Source: Alphaproteobacteria bacterium
GTDB taxonomy: Bacteria > Pseudomonadota > Alphaproteobacteria > Caulobacterales > Maricaulaceae
DNA length: 60,031 nucleotides
Direction: 5' to 3'
Assembly (NCBI GenBank): GCA_016124665.1
Contig: WGNH01000034.1
Span: 1 to 60,031, forward strand
Shown: one piece after another, positions 25,887 to 35,763 of the stretch
Layout of the letters: each line of letters opens with the position of its first letter
How positions within the stretch are numbered: position 1 is the stretch's first letter
Notes under the pieces: model-generated
Database searches by the model: none
Seen by the model: only the letters and a program-made list of their open reading frames with translations
Told to the model about the DNA's origin: nothing
Translations under genes and position numbers: made by a program

Positions 25887-28133
25887 ATGAGCATTCGTCC
25901 AATCACCGCCGCGCTGGAATCTTTGTTCGAGACATCCCCGGATGCGGTGATAGTGACCGGCGCAAATCGTGAAGTTCTGGACATCAATCCGGCTTTTGTG
26001 AAACTGATGGGTTATTCCCGCGAGGAGCTCATCGGCCGGTCTGTAGAAACCTTCTATCCTGACAAGGCTGCGTTCGACCAGATATGGAAAGTCCGGGACG
26101 AGGCCTCCAGCCGCTTCATTTCAAAGCCATATATACAGTCCTACGCCCGCAAGGACGGCCGCGAAATCATCTGCGAGACCGTCGGCCTCCCCTTGCGCGA
26201 TGAGAATGGTCGCATCACCGGCTTTATGGCGATCGTGCGGGACGTCACGCGCGAACAAATTCATCAAAGAGTCACATCGGAGGCGGATCGGATCTATCTG
26301 GATGCTCTGGAATCCAGCCGTGAGACCGCGTGGCGGCTTAATATTGCCGCCGGCGAAATTGAAGTCGCGGGACCGTTGGCGCGCTCGGTTTTCGGTGCGG
26401 CGGACGGAAAACTGACCATGAGCCTGGAGAAATGGAAAAGCCGCCTTACCGGCGATAGCCAACAATTTTGTGATGCCCTGATCGCGGACATACTCGCAAG
26501 TGGAGAGGGCCGGGCTGACCTCGTATTTCAATCGCTTGATGGATCAGAAGTGTTCGTTATCGACACGGGACGCCTCATCCGGCGGGATGCCAGCGGAAAC
26601 CCCCTAATCGCAGCGGGCCTTTTGACGGATGTGTCACAGCACAAGGCGCTTGAATTCCGGCATGCAGAAACGGGGACATATCTGTCAGCGGCGCTGGAAG
26701 CGGCAGATCTCGGTGCCTGGCGTTTTGATCTCGTCAACAATGTTTGCCGGCTGAGCGGACCGCTGGCACGTCATGTGAGGCTCCGGACGCCCAATGAAGA
26801 GTTTACCGGTGCCTATTGGTGTTCGCTATTGCATCGCGAGGACGTCGGCAATGTTATCCGCAAGACAATCGATATGGCCGAAGGCCGGACAAATGAGGTC
26901 AATGTCGCCTATCGGCTGAAAGACAAGAATGGCGATTGGCGCTGGATCCGTTCAATTGGCGGCGTCACACGATATTCGGAAGATGGCCGGGGTCTGGTCG
27001 CCAACGGCATCATCAAGGACGAAACCGAGACGATCAGACTGCATGAACGGCTGGAAGCAGAGCGCAATCGCTTCGAGACCATTTTCAGAAACACACCGGC
27101 CATGCTGCACCAGATTGATTCCAACGGGATCGTGACAGATGTCAGCGCCTATTGGCTCAGCCATATGGGCTATACACGCGATGAGGTGATCGGCCGTCCA
27201 TCTGTGGAATTCCTGACGGAAGAATCACGGATTTACGCCATGAATCATGCCCTTCCGGATTTTATGCTCAACGGCCGGGCCAAAGACGTCGCTCTGCAAT
27301 ATCGCAAAAAGAATGGCGAAGTGGTCGACGGATTGATGAATGCCTATCTCGAAACCCACCCGGAAACTGGCGAGCGTGTGGGCTATGGCGTTGTCACGGA
27401 TGTTACCCAACTGCGCAAAGCCTATCGCGATCTGGAGCGCTCGAACCGGGAACTGGATCGCTTTGCGACGATCGCCTCTCATGATCTGCAAGAGCCTTTG
27501 AGGAAAATCACCGCTTTTGCAGGCATGCTCCGGAACCGCTATGCTGGACAGATGGATGCTGACGGGGTCAGGTGTCTGGAATTTCTGGCCGACGCCGCAT
27601 CACGGATGCAAAAACTGATCGATGACCTTCTCGAATATTCCCAGCTGGAAATCCGTCCGGTCAAGCCGGAGCGGTTGTCACTGAGGTCCTTGATTGAAGA
27701 AATTGAAGCCCGGCTATCAACACGGATTTCACAAACAGAATCCAGGATTACCGTGACGGGTGAAGACGAGATATTTGCCGACCGCTTCCTGCTGACACAG
27801 ATCCTGCAAAATCTTCTCTCAAACGCCATCAAATACCGGTCTCTTCAGGCACCTGAAATCAGCATCAAAATGGAGAGCACGACCGAAGGCTGGTCAATTT
27901 CGGTCACGGATAACGGGATTGGCTTCGACCCCAAATTTGCCACCCAGATCTTCGAACCATTCCGCCGGTTGCACCCGCGCGGTGAATATGAGGGTGCCGG
28001 GATCGGTCTGGCAGTTGTCCGTCAGGCTGTCGATCGGCAAAACGGCCGGATATCGGTGGATACCCGGCCGCAAGGCGGTTCGACCTTTACAGTATTCCTG
28101 CCGCACATTGCGGCCCGGAAACAGGTTGCCTAA
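25887..28133 (+). CDS. Multi-PAS sensor histidine kinase, cytoplasmic
   Basis: A 748 aa protein with no membrane span. PAS domains lie at about 8-120 (TSPDAVIVTGANREVLDINP), 125-270 (divergent), 270-390 (with the PAC segment DKNGDWRWIRSIGG) and 395-515 (RNTPAMLHQIDSNGIV). The HisKA helix carries the phospho-acceptor His532 in FATIASHDLQEPLRKI. The ATPase domain has ILQNLLSNAIKYRS, VTDNGIGFDPKF and GAGIGLAVVRQAV. The SHDLQEPLR form is typical of phytochrome-like kinases. AGGGA precedes the ATG. No response regulator is adjacent. It is divergent from the ABC ATPase gene. Confidence 0.92.
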   Translation: MSIRPITAALESLFETSPDAVIVTGANREVLDINPAFVKLMGYSREELIGRSVETFYPDKAAFDQIWKVRDEASSRFISKPYIQSYARKDGREIICETVGLPLRDENGRITGFMAIVRDVTREQIHQRVTSEADRIYLDALESSRETAWRLNIAAGEIEVAGPLARSVFGAADGKLTMSLEKWKSRLTGDSQQFCDALIADILASGEGRADLVFQSLDGSEVFVIDTGRLIRRDASGNPLIAAGLLTDVSQHKALEFRHAETGTYLSAALEAADLGAWRFDLVNNVCRLSGPLARHVRLRTPNEEFTGAYWCSLLHREDVGNVIRKTIDMAEGRTNEVNVAYRLKDKNGDWRWIRSIGGVTRYSEDGRGLVANGIIKDETETIRLHERLEAERNRFETIFRNTPAMLHQIDSNGIVTDVSAYWLSHMGYTRDEVIGRPSVEFLTEESRIYAMNHALPDFMLNGRAKDVALQYRKKNGEVVDGLMNAYLETHPETGERVGYGVVTDVTQLRKAYRDLERSNRELDRFATIASHDLQEPLRKITAFAGMLRNRYAGQMDADGVRCLEFLADAASRMQKLIDDLLEYSQLEIRPVKPERLSLRSLIEEIEARLSTRISQTESRITVTGEDEIFADRFLLTQILQNLLSNAIKYRSLQAPEISIKMESTTEGWSISVTDNGIGFDPKFATQIFEPFRRLHPRGEYEGAGIGLAVVRQAVDRQNGRISVDTRPQGGSTFTVFLPHIAARKQVA

Positions 28134-29062
28134 CGACTAACCGGTACAGGCGCTGGCAGGAATTGCGGAGCAATCTTGAGGTCTCTGGCCAGTTTCAGCT
28201 TGTTCATGATCAGCAGAGCCGTGCCATTATAATCGACAATCCGGTTCCATAGGCCCCGCTTGGGCAAGTGCAGGGCGCTACGCGGAAACTCATGGTGGTG
28301 CCCATGGAGCGCTTCACCGCCCGTCAGGAAGGCAAGCAAATAATCAAACCATTTCGGCGTATTCAGATGGCCGAATACATTGACGCCGAGCGTGGTCGCA
28401 TGAAACTGGATGGCTCGGCCAATCACAAGAGATGCGTGAAGAATTGCGATAAGCACAAGCGGTCCGCCCAACATGAATGTAATCGCATACGCAGCTAGTG
28501 GCACCAGAAGGTGAGCGATCAGATATAGCCAAAGGAAGTGCTTGTCGTGGAACCGAACCACAGAGTAACGGTCCAGCCAACGCGCCGTCGGGCGCTCGAG
28601 ATCCGCCTCGTCACGCCACATTAACCAGCCAACCCAGGCCCATAGCTTGCTCTCATGCGGGTTATGCGGATCGCCGGCACGGTCAGCCCAGTGATGATGC
28701 TGGGTATGATAATTCACCCAGTCCTTCATCCGGCCTTGCATCGCAATAATACAATTGACCATCACCATGATCTGCGCCGGCACGGCCAGTTGACCTGCGC
28801 GGTGTTGAAGGACCCTGTGAAGGGGCCCAATGCCCATATTGCAGATGAAGATGGCCATGCCTGTCGCGCCGATAGCCAGAGGGGCATACCACCAGTGCAG
28901 GGTCACACCTTCAAAAACGAGTCCGGTAATGATGGCGGTCAACAGCGCCAGAACACCAAGGGCCGGATAGATTATCGCCGAGAAAACACTGGCCCAGTCC
29001 AGCGTGCGCCAATTCTTCAAAATCGCTTCAGAGCGGGCAATGATGGAATCGTCAGGAGTCAT
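28130..29062 (-). CDS. Fatty acid (acyl-CoA) desaturase, membrane type
   Basis: Introduces a double bond, probably delta-9, into acyl chains with a di-iron centre. A 310 aa protein with about four membrane helices. Its three histidine boxes are HRVLQH (His82-His87), HTQHHH (119-124) and HGHHH near residue 255. These match the stearoyl-CoA desaturase/OLE1 group. Its stop interlocks with that of the kinase on the opposite strand. A candidate promoter lies 60 bases upstream. Regulation by temperature is common for the family but is not shown here. Confidence 0.92.
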   Translation of the reverse strand: MTPDDSIIARSEAILKNWRTLDWASVFSAIIYPALGVLALLTAIITGLVFEGVTLHWWYAPLAIGATGMAIFICNMGIGPLHRVLQHRAGQLAVPAQIMVMVNCIIAMQGRMKDWVNYHTQHHHWADRAGDPHNPHESKLWAWVGWLMWRDEADLERPTARWLDRYSVVRFHDKHFLWLYLIAHLLVPLAAYAITFMLGGPLVLIAILHASLVIGRAIQFHATTLGVNVFGHLNTPKWFDYLLAFLTGGEALHGHHHEFPRSALHLPKRGLWNRIVDYNGTALLIMNKLKLARDLKIAPQFLPAPVPVSR

Positions 29063-29120
29063 TCATTTTACCTTCCGGACATTTCAGACACGATCGTCGA
29101 TCTGGGTTTCAGGATGCCAA

Positions 29121-29150
29121 AATATGTGCGCTTTTCCCGATAATTGACAA
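29121..29150 (-). promoter_or_regulatory. Candidate sigma-70 promoter of the desaturase gene
   Basis: On the minus strand TTGTCA (29145-29150) is followed after 18 bases by CATATT (29121-29126), about 60 bases before the desaturase ATG. It lies in a locally AT-rich 157 bp gap. This is a consensus match by eye only. Confidence 0.35.
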
Positions 29151-29219
29151 GCTCAAATGGAACATCCGTAAACAAACAAATGTTAAATAATTCAACTTTT
29201 TGTTGCTTTTTTACGGCAT

Positions 29220-31097
29220 TCAACCTTCACGCATTCGTCCGACGTCTGAACGAATGCGGTCGGAAAGCTCTACAGCACTGTGAGTCTGCGAAAATTCGAT
29301 GAGGCTTTCAACATCCGGCCATGCATAGCGGCTTGCCGGATTCGGTCTGACTTTTTGCAGTCCATCCATCGCCGAAATGAGCTCCTCACCGGCGTCGATC
29401 AGGGATTCGCGGATTTTTTCGCCCGGGCGCAAACCCGTAACTTCAATTTCAATGTCGGATTCCGAGCCTGAAGGCGCGCATAATTCGATCAGGCGCTGTG
29501 CCATATCCATGATTTTGACCGGCTCTCCCATATCCAGCACATAAACTGCAGGGTCACCGCCATTCTTCGCCGCTTCAAGCGTGGCATGGAGGACCAGCTG
29601 AACGGCCTCCGGCACAGTCATGAAATACCGCTCCATATCCGGATGTGTAATCGTCACCGGACCGCCAGCCTCAATCTGGGATCGGAAAATCGGAACCACC
29701 GAACCATTTGAACCCAGCACATTGCCGAACCGCACGACGCCAAAGCGTGTTGGTCCTTCGGCTTCCTCAGCCATGGCGTGGACAATCGCCTCGGCAAGCC
29801 GCTTTGCAGCCCCCATTACATTAACTGGGCCAACGGCCTTGTCTGTCGAGATCAGTACCATTTGAGCAACACCGAACTCGCGGGCTGCGCGAGCGACATT
29901 TGCAGTACCAAGGACATTGGTTTCGACAGCCTGCCTCGGATGATCTTCCATCAACGAAACATGCTTGAGGGCGGCAGCATGAAAAATGACCTGTGGCCGG
30001 GTTGCGTCGATCACCTCTCGTATCGCCTCACCATCCCGTATATCGCGCAACAAAACGCGGCGTTTGACAGATGTAAAACGCTCGGAAATCTGCCGGTCGA
30101 TATTAAAGAGCGGGGTCTCTGCGAAATCTAGCATCACAAGCTCGGAACAGCCCAGAGCCGCCGCCTGGCGGCAAAGCTCGGCGCCGATAGTGCCCCCCGC
30201 TCCTGTTACCATCACCCGCCTTCCGCGGAATCCGGTACGCAAGGGTTCAAGCGGCAGGGTGACCGGCGGGCGCGACAACAAGTCTTCCAGTTTCAGCTTG
30301 CGCAGCCTGACACGGCGATGGTCGCTCTCCGACAATTCGGCTGTACGCGGCAGGGTCAGGATTCGGAAGTCACGCTTGCGCAAACGCGCGATTGCCGCCC
30401 GGTCAATGCCCTTGAGCGAGGTCGGGGGCGCAGTGAACACCAATGCAATATCGCTTTCAGCGCCATCTGTCTGCGCATCGGCGATCGCTTCCAGGACTTT
30501 TGTGCTGCCCAGCACACGAATGCCTCTTATGCCCTGCCCGGAAAGGCTGTCTTCATCAAGGACAATGCCAACCGGCTCATAGCCAAAGTCAGCCCGGTCA
30601 CTCACCTCGCGCAGCGTCGCTTCCACATCCGCAGGTGTCCCTATCAGAATCATGCGGGGCTTGCCGGCGTGGATGGGCTTGACCGGAAACGGCAGAAGCA
30701 ATTCCGACAATCTTTGCTCCCGCGCCGCGCGTACAGCGGACCGGACCAGCATCATTCCGCCCGTCGCCAGCATCCAGGCAAAACCGTAAAACTCGCCAGA
30801 CCCCATGGCCTGACGGAAAATCAGATAATTGATGGCCACCAGTCCCAGTGTTGCGAACAGGGCAACCTGGACAATCCTTAGCAGGTCGGGCGGGGACACA
30901 TAACGCCATGAATGCCGGTAAACACGTGCCGGCAGTTGAGCAATGATGATCAGGGCGGCAAAAACCAGCCCGTTTGCCAGCCAGGCCCCGTAACCGCCAG
31001 AAGGCAGACTGCCGGGTGAGGCCAGAAACCAGCCGCCCGCAAATGCCCCGAGCGCAATCAGGACATCAATCAGCAACTTGGTTGTTATTGTCAGCAA
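29220..31097 (-). CDS. Membrane-anchored nucleotide-sugar 4,6-dehydratase (WbpM/CapD/FlaA1 family)
   Basis: A 625 aa protein. Four N-terminal membrane helices (about 8-28, 40-55, 78-95 and 103-120) are followed by a CoA-binding-like domain (about 147-280). The C-terminal dehydratase has an NAD loop MVTGAGGTIGAELCR near residue 296. The active site reads VLISTDKAVGPVNVMGAAKR. The usual YxxxK tyrosine is replaced by Met, as is normal for this UDP-GlcNAc 4,6-dehydratase group. It supplies amino sugars for surface polysaccharide or protein glycosylation. No glycosyltransferases are beside it. Confidence 0.9.
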   Translation of the reverse strand: MLTITTKLLIDVLIALGAFAGGWFLASPGSLPSGGYGAWLANGLVFAALIIIAQLPARVYRHSWRYVSPPDLLRIVQVALFATLGLVAINYLIFRQAMGSGEFYGFAWMLATGGMMLVRSAVRAAREQRLSELLLPFPVKPIHAGKPRMILIGTPADVEATLREVSDRADFGYEPVGIVLDEDSLSGQGIRGIRVLGSTKVLEAIADAQTDGAESDIALVFTAPPTSLKGIDRAAIARLRKRDFRILTLPRTAELSESDHRRVRLRKLKLEDLLSRPPVTLPLEPLRTGFRGRRVMVTGAGGTIGAELCRQAAALGCSELVMLDFAETPLFNIDRQISERFTSVKRRVLLRDIRDGEAIREVIDATRPQVIFHAAALKHVSLMEDHPRQAVETNVLGTANVARAAREFGVAQMVLISTDKAVGPVNVMGAAKRLAEAIVHAMAEEAEGPTRFGVVRFGNVLGSNGSVVPIFRSQIEAGGPVTITHPDMERYFMTVPEAVQLVLHATLEAAKNGGDPAVYVLDMGEPVKIMDMAQRLIELCAPSGSESDIEIEVTGLRPGEKIRESLIDAGEELISAMDGLQKVRPNPASRYAWPDVESLIEFSQTHSAVELSDRIRSDVGRMREG

Positions 31098-31178
31098 AAG
31101 AGCCCCCGCTCCTCCAGCAGTTCAGAATGTGCAGCTTATACGGAAGCCGGGCCGTGTGTGGGTGAAATTTTGCAGTCG

Positions 31179-31715
31179 TCAGAACGGGTTCAGTGTGTAG
31201 CCATCCTGTTGCAAAAGCGCATGTGCCGTCATCGCCGAAAGCGACAGGGTGACTCCTGGCAGAAGATTTTCTGCCTCAACACCATAATGGGCCGCCGACT
31301 GGCCACAGACAAAAATCTCGACCCCGTGCCCGGTGAGTGCCGCGATAAGCGCTTCATTGATACCGGATTGCCCCCCGTCCACATCCGCAACATCGCGAAC
31401 CGCACGCCCGTGTACGACAATGGCCAGCTCGATATTTTCGGGATCAAGACCGGCTCGCGCATGCATGTTCAGAAACCGCGCCGCGGATACGAGTGTCCGG
31501 TTCAATTCGCCGTTTTCAGCAGGCATTGCTGTATCGAACACCACACGTAATCGTGTATCGGCCGACAGGGCTTGTGCGCCGGGAATGTCGGCCACAGGTC
31601 CGAAATCCTCGATTGCCGGCCCGGTAGAAAACGCCTGCTGGGCTGAAGCGTCGGAAACGGAGAACATGATCAGACTGCCCGCGAGGCATATCAAGAGTTT
31701 GCCGGATATTTTCAT
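31179..31715 (-). CDS. Exported DsrE-family protein
   Basis: A 178 aa protein with a signal peptide (residues 1-25, ending SDASAQ). A DsrE/F-like fold follows: LRVVFDTAMPAENGELNR, IELAIVVHGRAVRDV, and the conserved cysteine in HGVEIFVCGQSAA. Cytoplasmic DsrE proteins relay sulfur, and exported ones are of unknown function. Its start overlaps the MFS stop by four bases, so the two are translationally coupled. Confidence 0.85.
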   Translation of the reverse strand: MKISGKLLICLAGSLIMFSVSDASAQQAFSTGPAIEDFGPVADIPGAQALSADTRLRVVFDTAMPAENGELNRTLVSAARFLNMHARAGLDPENIELAIVVHGRAVRDVADVDGGQSGINEALIAALTGHGVEIFVCGQSAAHYGVEAENLLPGVTLSLSAMTAHALLQQDGYTLNPF

Positions 31716-33082
31716 TCGCCTGCCTCCCAGTCTCTGGCCACGGATCTTGATGCAAGCAGGAATAGTGCCGCCGCAGGAACAATCATTCCGGCAATCGCCA
31801 TAATGGCATAACGTAAAGCCTGGTCACCGTAGGCTTCCCGGAAATAGTCACTGAGCGCTCCCACAGCCGGTGGCCCCATCCCCAACCCGATAATGTTGAT
31901 GATGAATAATAGCACAGCGGGTGCCATGGCCCGCATCGAAGGCTTCACAAGGTTTTGCGCGACTGCCCAGACCGGACCATACCACATCGATCCCAGCGCG
32001 CTGGCGACACCCAGAAGCAGGAAAGCCATCCAGTTGGGCGGGATGGAGAGCGAAACAAAATAGAGTGGCAATGAAATCAGCAGGGCCGTACCCGGGATGG
32101 CCGTATAAGCCCCCAGCCATTTTCCTGAAAACCTGTCTGTCAGATATCCCCCTGCCAGCGTGCCGATGAACCCGCCACCGCCGATAACAAAGGAATAGGG
32201 AATTGCTGCGTTCGCCAGCGCATCCTGCGGAGCCACGCCGGCCGCCAGCGAGATGCGTATGAAATAGCTCAACAGCCATGGAAAGAGGCCATAGCCCACG
32301 AGCGACGCAATGGCGGCAGCGAAAGCAAGGTACCAGAAAGACGGCTTTTTCGAGAGCGCCCGGACAACATCTCCCAGCGAGGACTGGCTGCCATCCTGCG
32401 CGGCACCGTCGAAGCGGCCTCGCGGAGGTTCCTTGACAGTCAACTTCAAAATGATGGCGAGGATAACGCCCGGAATGCCAATCAGAAGAAAGGGAACACG
32501 CCAGGCAACATCTGCGCCGATGACCGCAAGATATTCAGGCGCGCCATGGGCTTCGTAATGATCGGCCACCCAGCGGTAAAGGATTGCTGTAATGAGAATG
32601 CCCAGCACCGATCCGATAGGAATGCCCAGCGAATAGACAGAGAGTGCACCGGCGCGTTTGCGAGGCGGTACATAGTCAGAAATGAGCGAGTGAGCGGGCG
32701 GTGAACACCCGGCTTCACCGATCCCGACACCGACCCGCATCAGGAACAGCATGAGATAGGAGTTCACCAGTCCGAACAACGCGGTAAACGCGCTCCAGAC
32801 CGCCAGCGATATGGAGATGATCGACACCCGGTTCCAACGGTCCGCCAGAAAAGCAATCGGCAAGCCCAACACGGCATAGAGCAGAGCAAAAGCCGGACCG
32901 GTCAGCAGACCCAGCTGCAAATCGGAAAGCCCGAAATAAGCCTTGATCGGCTCCTGCATGACCGCCACGATCTGGCGATCAATAAAGTTGAAAGTGTAGA
33001 CCACAAACAGGGCCAGAATGACATATCGGGCATAGCCCGGGCTTTGCAGGCGCACAGCGCCAGCCACAGCTTGATCGGTCAT
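31712..33082 (-). CDS. MFS transporter (spinster-like)
   Basis: A 456 aa protein with twelve hydrophobic segments. The motif A-type loop after helix 2 is FLADRWNRVSII. Helix 1 starts with FNFIDRQIVAVM, typical of the spinster/glycerol-3-phosphate-like group that often takes organic anions or lipids. GIGEAGCSPPAHSLISDY lies in helix 4-5. The second half begins after a loop near residue 215. Substrate is unknown. It is followed with a four-base overlap by the DsrE gene. A hairpin and a small palindrome lie upstream of its start. Confidence 0.88.
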   Translation of the reverse strand: MTDQAVAGAVRLQSPGYARYVILALFVVYTFNFIDRQIVAVMQEPIKAYFGLSDLQLGLLTGPAFALLYAVLGLPIAFLADRWNRVSIISISLAVWSAFTALFGLVNSYLMLFLMRVGVGIGEAGCSPPAHSLISDYVPPRKRAGALSVYSLGIPIGSVLGILITAILYRWVADHYEAHGAPEYLAVIGADVAWRVPFLLIGIPGVILAIILKLTVKEPPRGRFDGAAQDGSQSSLGDVVRALSKKPSFWYLAFAAAIASLVGYGLFPWLLSYFIRISLAAGVAPQDALANAAIPYSFVIGGGGFIGTLAGGYLTDRFSGKWLGAYTAIPGTALLISLPLYFVSLSIPPNWMAFLLLGVASALGSMWYGPVWAVAQNLVKPSMRAMAPAVLLFIINIIGLGMGPPAVGALSDYFREAYGDQALRYAIMAIAGMIVPAAALFLLASRSVARDWEAGE

Positions 33083-33409
33083 GAACGCTCCCCTTTGCCC
33101 GCCCCTTTCCGGGGCGGGGCTTTAACGATCACATTAAAGCAAGCGGCAAGCCTGGCAATCGACTCCGCACTGTGGACAAACCAGAAAGATTCAAGCCGGA
33201 ATTTGTCCGGAATTCACCAGTTCAGGAACGGGTCATAAAGCAAGAAGCCTCACTATTAGAACCATATCCTATTGATTTATATAATATTATAATCGGATCT
33301 GCCATTGTCACAAAAATCCACTTTTAGTCCGTATTCAAATCGTTTACAAATATATGACAAACCGGTGACACAAACATAACGGTTCCGACATAATCAGGGG
33401 AGGCCCGAA
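33083..33409. promoter_or_regulatory. Divergent intergenic region between the MFS and UrcA-family genes
   Basis: 327 bases with no gene. Near the MFS start lie a strong GC hairpin (CCCGCCCC at 33098-33105 with GGGGCGGG at 33111-33118) and the inverted repeat GCTTTAA (33119-33125) with TTAAAGC (33134-33140). Towards the UrcA gene the DNA becomes AT-rich, with TATAATATTATA in a palindromic run near 33280-33291. A strong GGGGAGG site stands before the UrcA ATG. These are likely promoters and operators, but none was assigned to a known regulator. Confidence 0.4.
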
Positions 33410-33733
33410 ATGAAAAAGACAATCCTCGCAATCGCCACCGCAGGCTTACTGGCCGCTCCGGCTTTCGGCGCAGGCGAAATATTCCAGTTTGCGGCTAACG
33501 CCTCTGACCTCGAAAACACACAGAGTGTCGCGCAATTGTATGAGCGGCTGGACACTGCGGTTCTTGACTATTGCGCCGATCTTGTGGACGCGCCGCAACT
33601 GGAAACCTGCCACATTCAGGTCCTTGCAGCCGTTGTAGAGCAATTCGACAACCCGGCACTTGCGGCCGTGCATGAGCGGGCAACAGCCTCGGTTGGCAGC
33701 GTCGAGCTGGCAGCCCGGGATGACGGTGTCTGA
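33410..33733 (+). CDS. UrcA family protein, small exported
   Basis: A 107 aa protein with a signal peptide (residues 1 to about 20, AGLLAAPAFGAGE). A short helical domain has two cysteines (LDYCADL and LETCHIQ) and the family-typical SVAQLYERLDTAV and FDNPALAAVHERA segments. UrcA proteins are small periplasmic proteins, widespread in Sphingomonadales and Caulobacterales, of unknown function. It stands alone between an AT-rich promoter region and a terminator hairpin. Confidence 0.8.
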   Translation: MKKTILAIATAGLLAAPAFGAGEIFQFAANASDLENTQSVAQLYERLDTAVLDYCADLVDAPQLETCHIQVLAAVVEQFDNPALAAVHERATASVGSVELAARDDGV

Positions 33734-33823
33734 TCAACACCGTTATAGCGCAGAGTAGCGGCGGCGGGGTCTGAATGACCCCCGTCCTGCGGGATCAGGC
33801 CTTGCCGGCCGCTACCATTTTTG

Positions 33824-33855
33824 AAACACCCGGACATCGTGCCGGGTGTTTTCAT
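33824..33855 (+). terminator. Rho-independent terminator after the UrcA-family gene
   Basis: AAACACCCGG (33824-33833) pairs with CCGGGTGTTT (33842-33851) around an eight-base loop and runs into TTTTCATTTT. It lies 90 bases after the UrcA stop and is oriented to end its transcript. Confidence 0.75.
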
Positions 33856-34044
33856 TTTCGCGATCCAGTTACAGCGTGAAAAAGACATACCGGACGTATC
33901 GCCGCCAGAACGCCTGAATTGATCGAAGTTGGCAGAGATCAACAAATTCCCGCCACACATTATAACTACGAGCCGGAAGTATTCTTGCGGGGCTGCGCCT
34001 TGTAGGCTGGAAAAGCTTGAAAAGAGTCACTTGGCTGGACTGAT
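33856..34044. other. Leader region upstream of tamA
   Basis: About 190 bases between the terminator and the tamA start. No gene, strong Shine-Dalgarno sequence or operator was recognised. The tamA promoter must lie here. Confidence 0.4.
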
Positions 34045-35763
34045 ATGCGAATATTGAGACTCGTACTGACAATTCTTGTGGCGTTGGCACCTCCCGTTTT
34101 CAGCGAGGAGCCGCTGGCACGTCTGCAAGGCATCGGCGATGCAGCGCTTGAGGAAAGAATCTATGAAATCCTCGGCACGTCAAAAGCGCCTCCGAGCAAC
34201 GAAATTGCGATCCGGAGAGAGCTGCGCACAGCTCAGGATCGGGCTTCCCGCTTCCTTCGGGCGCAGGGATATTACGCCGCCGAGATTATGGGTGAGGTGG
34301 ATGAGACAGGCCTGCCTTTGCTCCGCATTACCACAGGAGCACAATTTGCACTGGATGATATATCGGTCGAAACCGGTTCGGGCGCTGCCAACGCCATTGC
34401 CCGCAATGCCATTGAGCGCCCCGCAGACAATGCACTGACCGCCGAATGGGTGCTGGGAGCAGAGGCAGCGGCCCGGGCAGCTCTGGAAAATGAAGGCTGG
34501 CCTGAAGCCGAAGCACTGCCCCGTGATGTTGTGGTTGATCATGCGCGGCAGGTGGGGGATGTGCGCTATCACTTCCGCACCGGACCCTTCACCCGTTATG
34601 GAAATGTCCAGCTTCAGACCCGGGGTTGGCGTCCCGCCTTCGTCCAAAGGCTGGCCACGTTCGAATCTGGCACCCCCGCCCGCCTGTCCGGGCTTAATGC
34701 GTTCGAGAGCCGCCTTGAGGGACTCACCAGCGTACGCAGCGCCCTTGTCAGTCTCGGCCCGCCGGAGAACGGAGATGACATTCGAGTGGTGAATGTCGCA
34801 CTCACACCGGCGCCACGCCATGCTATTGAAGCCACAATACGCCTGTCGACGACCGAAGGCGCAGGAATCGGCGCCTCCTGGTCGCGGCGAAACCTGTTTG
34901 GCGGAGACGAAACCCTAAGCTTCACTGGCGAACTTGCGACGCTCGTTCAGTCAATTGAGGCTGAATTGTCCATACCATATTGGCGGCGGATTGATCAGCG
35001 GCTGGCACTGAGCACCGGGCTTAAATCTGAAGACACGGACGCATTCCAGCAGAATGAATTCATCGCCGGAGTCACGCTTTTCCGGGAGCTGAATGAATAT
35101 CTCGATTTGCGCCTGGGGGCGCTCGCTGACATTTCCCGTGTGACAGATGCCTCGGGCGAGCGGGATATCAATTCCCTGCGGTTGTCTTCCGCACTTGCTT
35201 TCGACCAGCGGGATAACCCGCTTGATCCGCAGTCCGGTGTCCAGGCAGCCTTGATCGTCAATCCTGGATACAGTTTTGGCGATGCAGAAGCCGCTTATTT
35301 CCAGACAGAAATCCGCACCAGTACTTATTACCCTTTATCGCGCCACTTAACCGCTGCAGCGCGCATCCGCCTTGGTTCAATCATCGGGGCATCGGCTACC
35401 GACATTGCAGCAGACCAGCGCTTTTATGCAGGCGGGGGCGGTTCTGCGCGTGGGTTTGAATATCAAACACTGTCGCCACTCGGCCCTGATGGCGCACCTG
35501 CTGGGGGGCTTTCGGTGACCGAACTGAATACTGAATTGCGCTGGCGCGGCGAAGGCAGGTGGGGTGCAGTCGCTTTTGTTGATACAGCTTTCGCAGGCGC
35601 AAACCAGGCACCCGAATTTGATAATCTGCGCACCGGAATCGGCCTCGGCCTTCGCTATTATTTCGACTTCGCCCCGGTTCGTTTCGATCTGGCAACACCG
35701 CTGGACCGCCGCTCCGGTGAAGATCCTGTCCACGTCTATATCAGTATCGGGCAAGCCTTTTGA
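34045..35763 (+). CDS. tamA: Translocation and assembly module outer membrane protein TamA (Omp85 family)
   Basis: With TamB it helps insert selected outer-membrane proteins and moves lipids across the envelope. A 572 aa protein: signal peptide (1-20), three POTRA-like domains (about 25-265) and a 16-strand barrel. The loop 6 motif appears as GGGGSARGFEY, matching the Omp85 RGF signature, and the last strand ends in Phe (HVYISIGQAF). Its TGA overlaps the TTG start of tamB, so the two are coupled. Confidence 0.93.
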   Translation: MRILRLVLTILVALAPPVFSEEPLARLQGIGDAALEERIYEILGTSKAPPSNEIAIRRELRTAQDRASRFLRAQGYYAAEIMGEVDETGLPLLRITTGAQFALDDISVETGSGAANAIARNAIERPADNALTAEWVLGAEAAARAALENEGWPEAEALPRDVVVDHARQVGDVRYHFRTGPFTRYGNVQLQTRGWRPAFVQRLATFESGTPARLSGLNAFESRLEGLTSVRSALVSLGPPENGDDIRVVNVALTPAPRHAIEATIRLSTTEGAGIGASWSRRNLFGGDETLSFTGELATLVQSIEAELSIPYWRRIDQRLALSTGLKSEDTDAFQQNEFIAGVTLFRELNEYLDLRLGALADISRVTDASGERDINSLRLSSALAFDQRDNPLDPQSGVQAALIVNPGYSFGDAEAAYFQTEIRTSTYYPLSRHLTAAARIRLGSIIGASATDIAADQRFYAGGGGSARGFEYQTLSPLGPDGAPAGGLSVTELNTELRWRGEGRWGAVAFVDTAFAGANQAPEFDNLRTGIGLGLRYYFDFAPVRFDLATPLDRRSGEDPVHVYISIGQAF

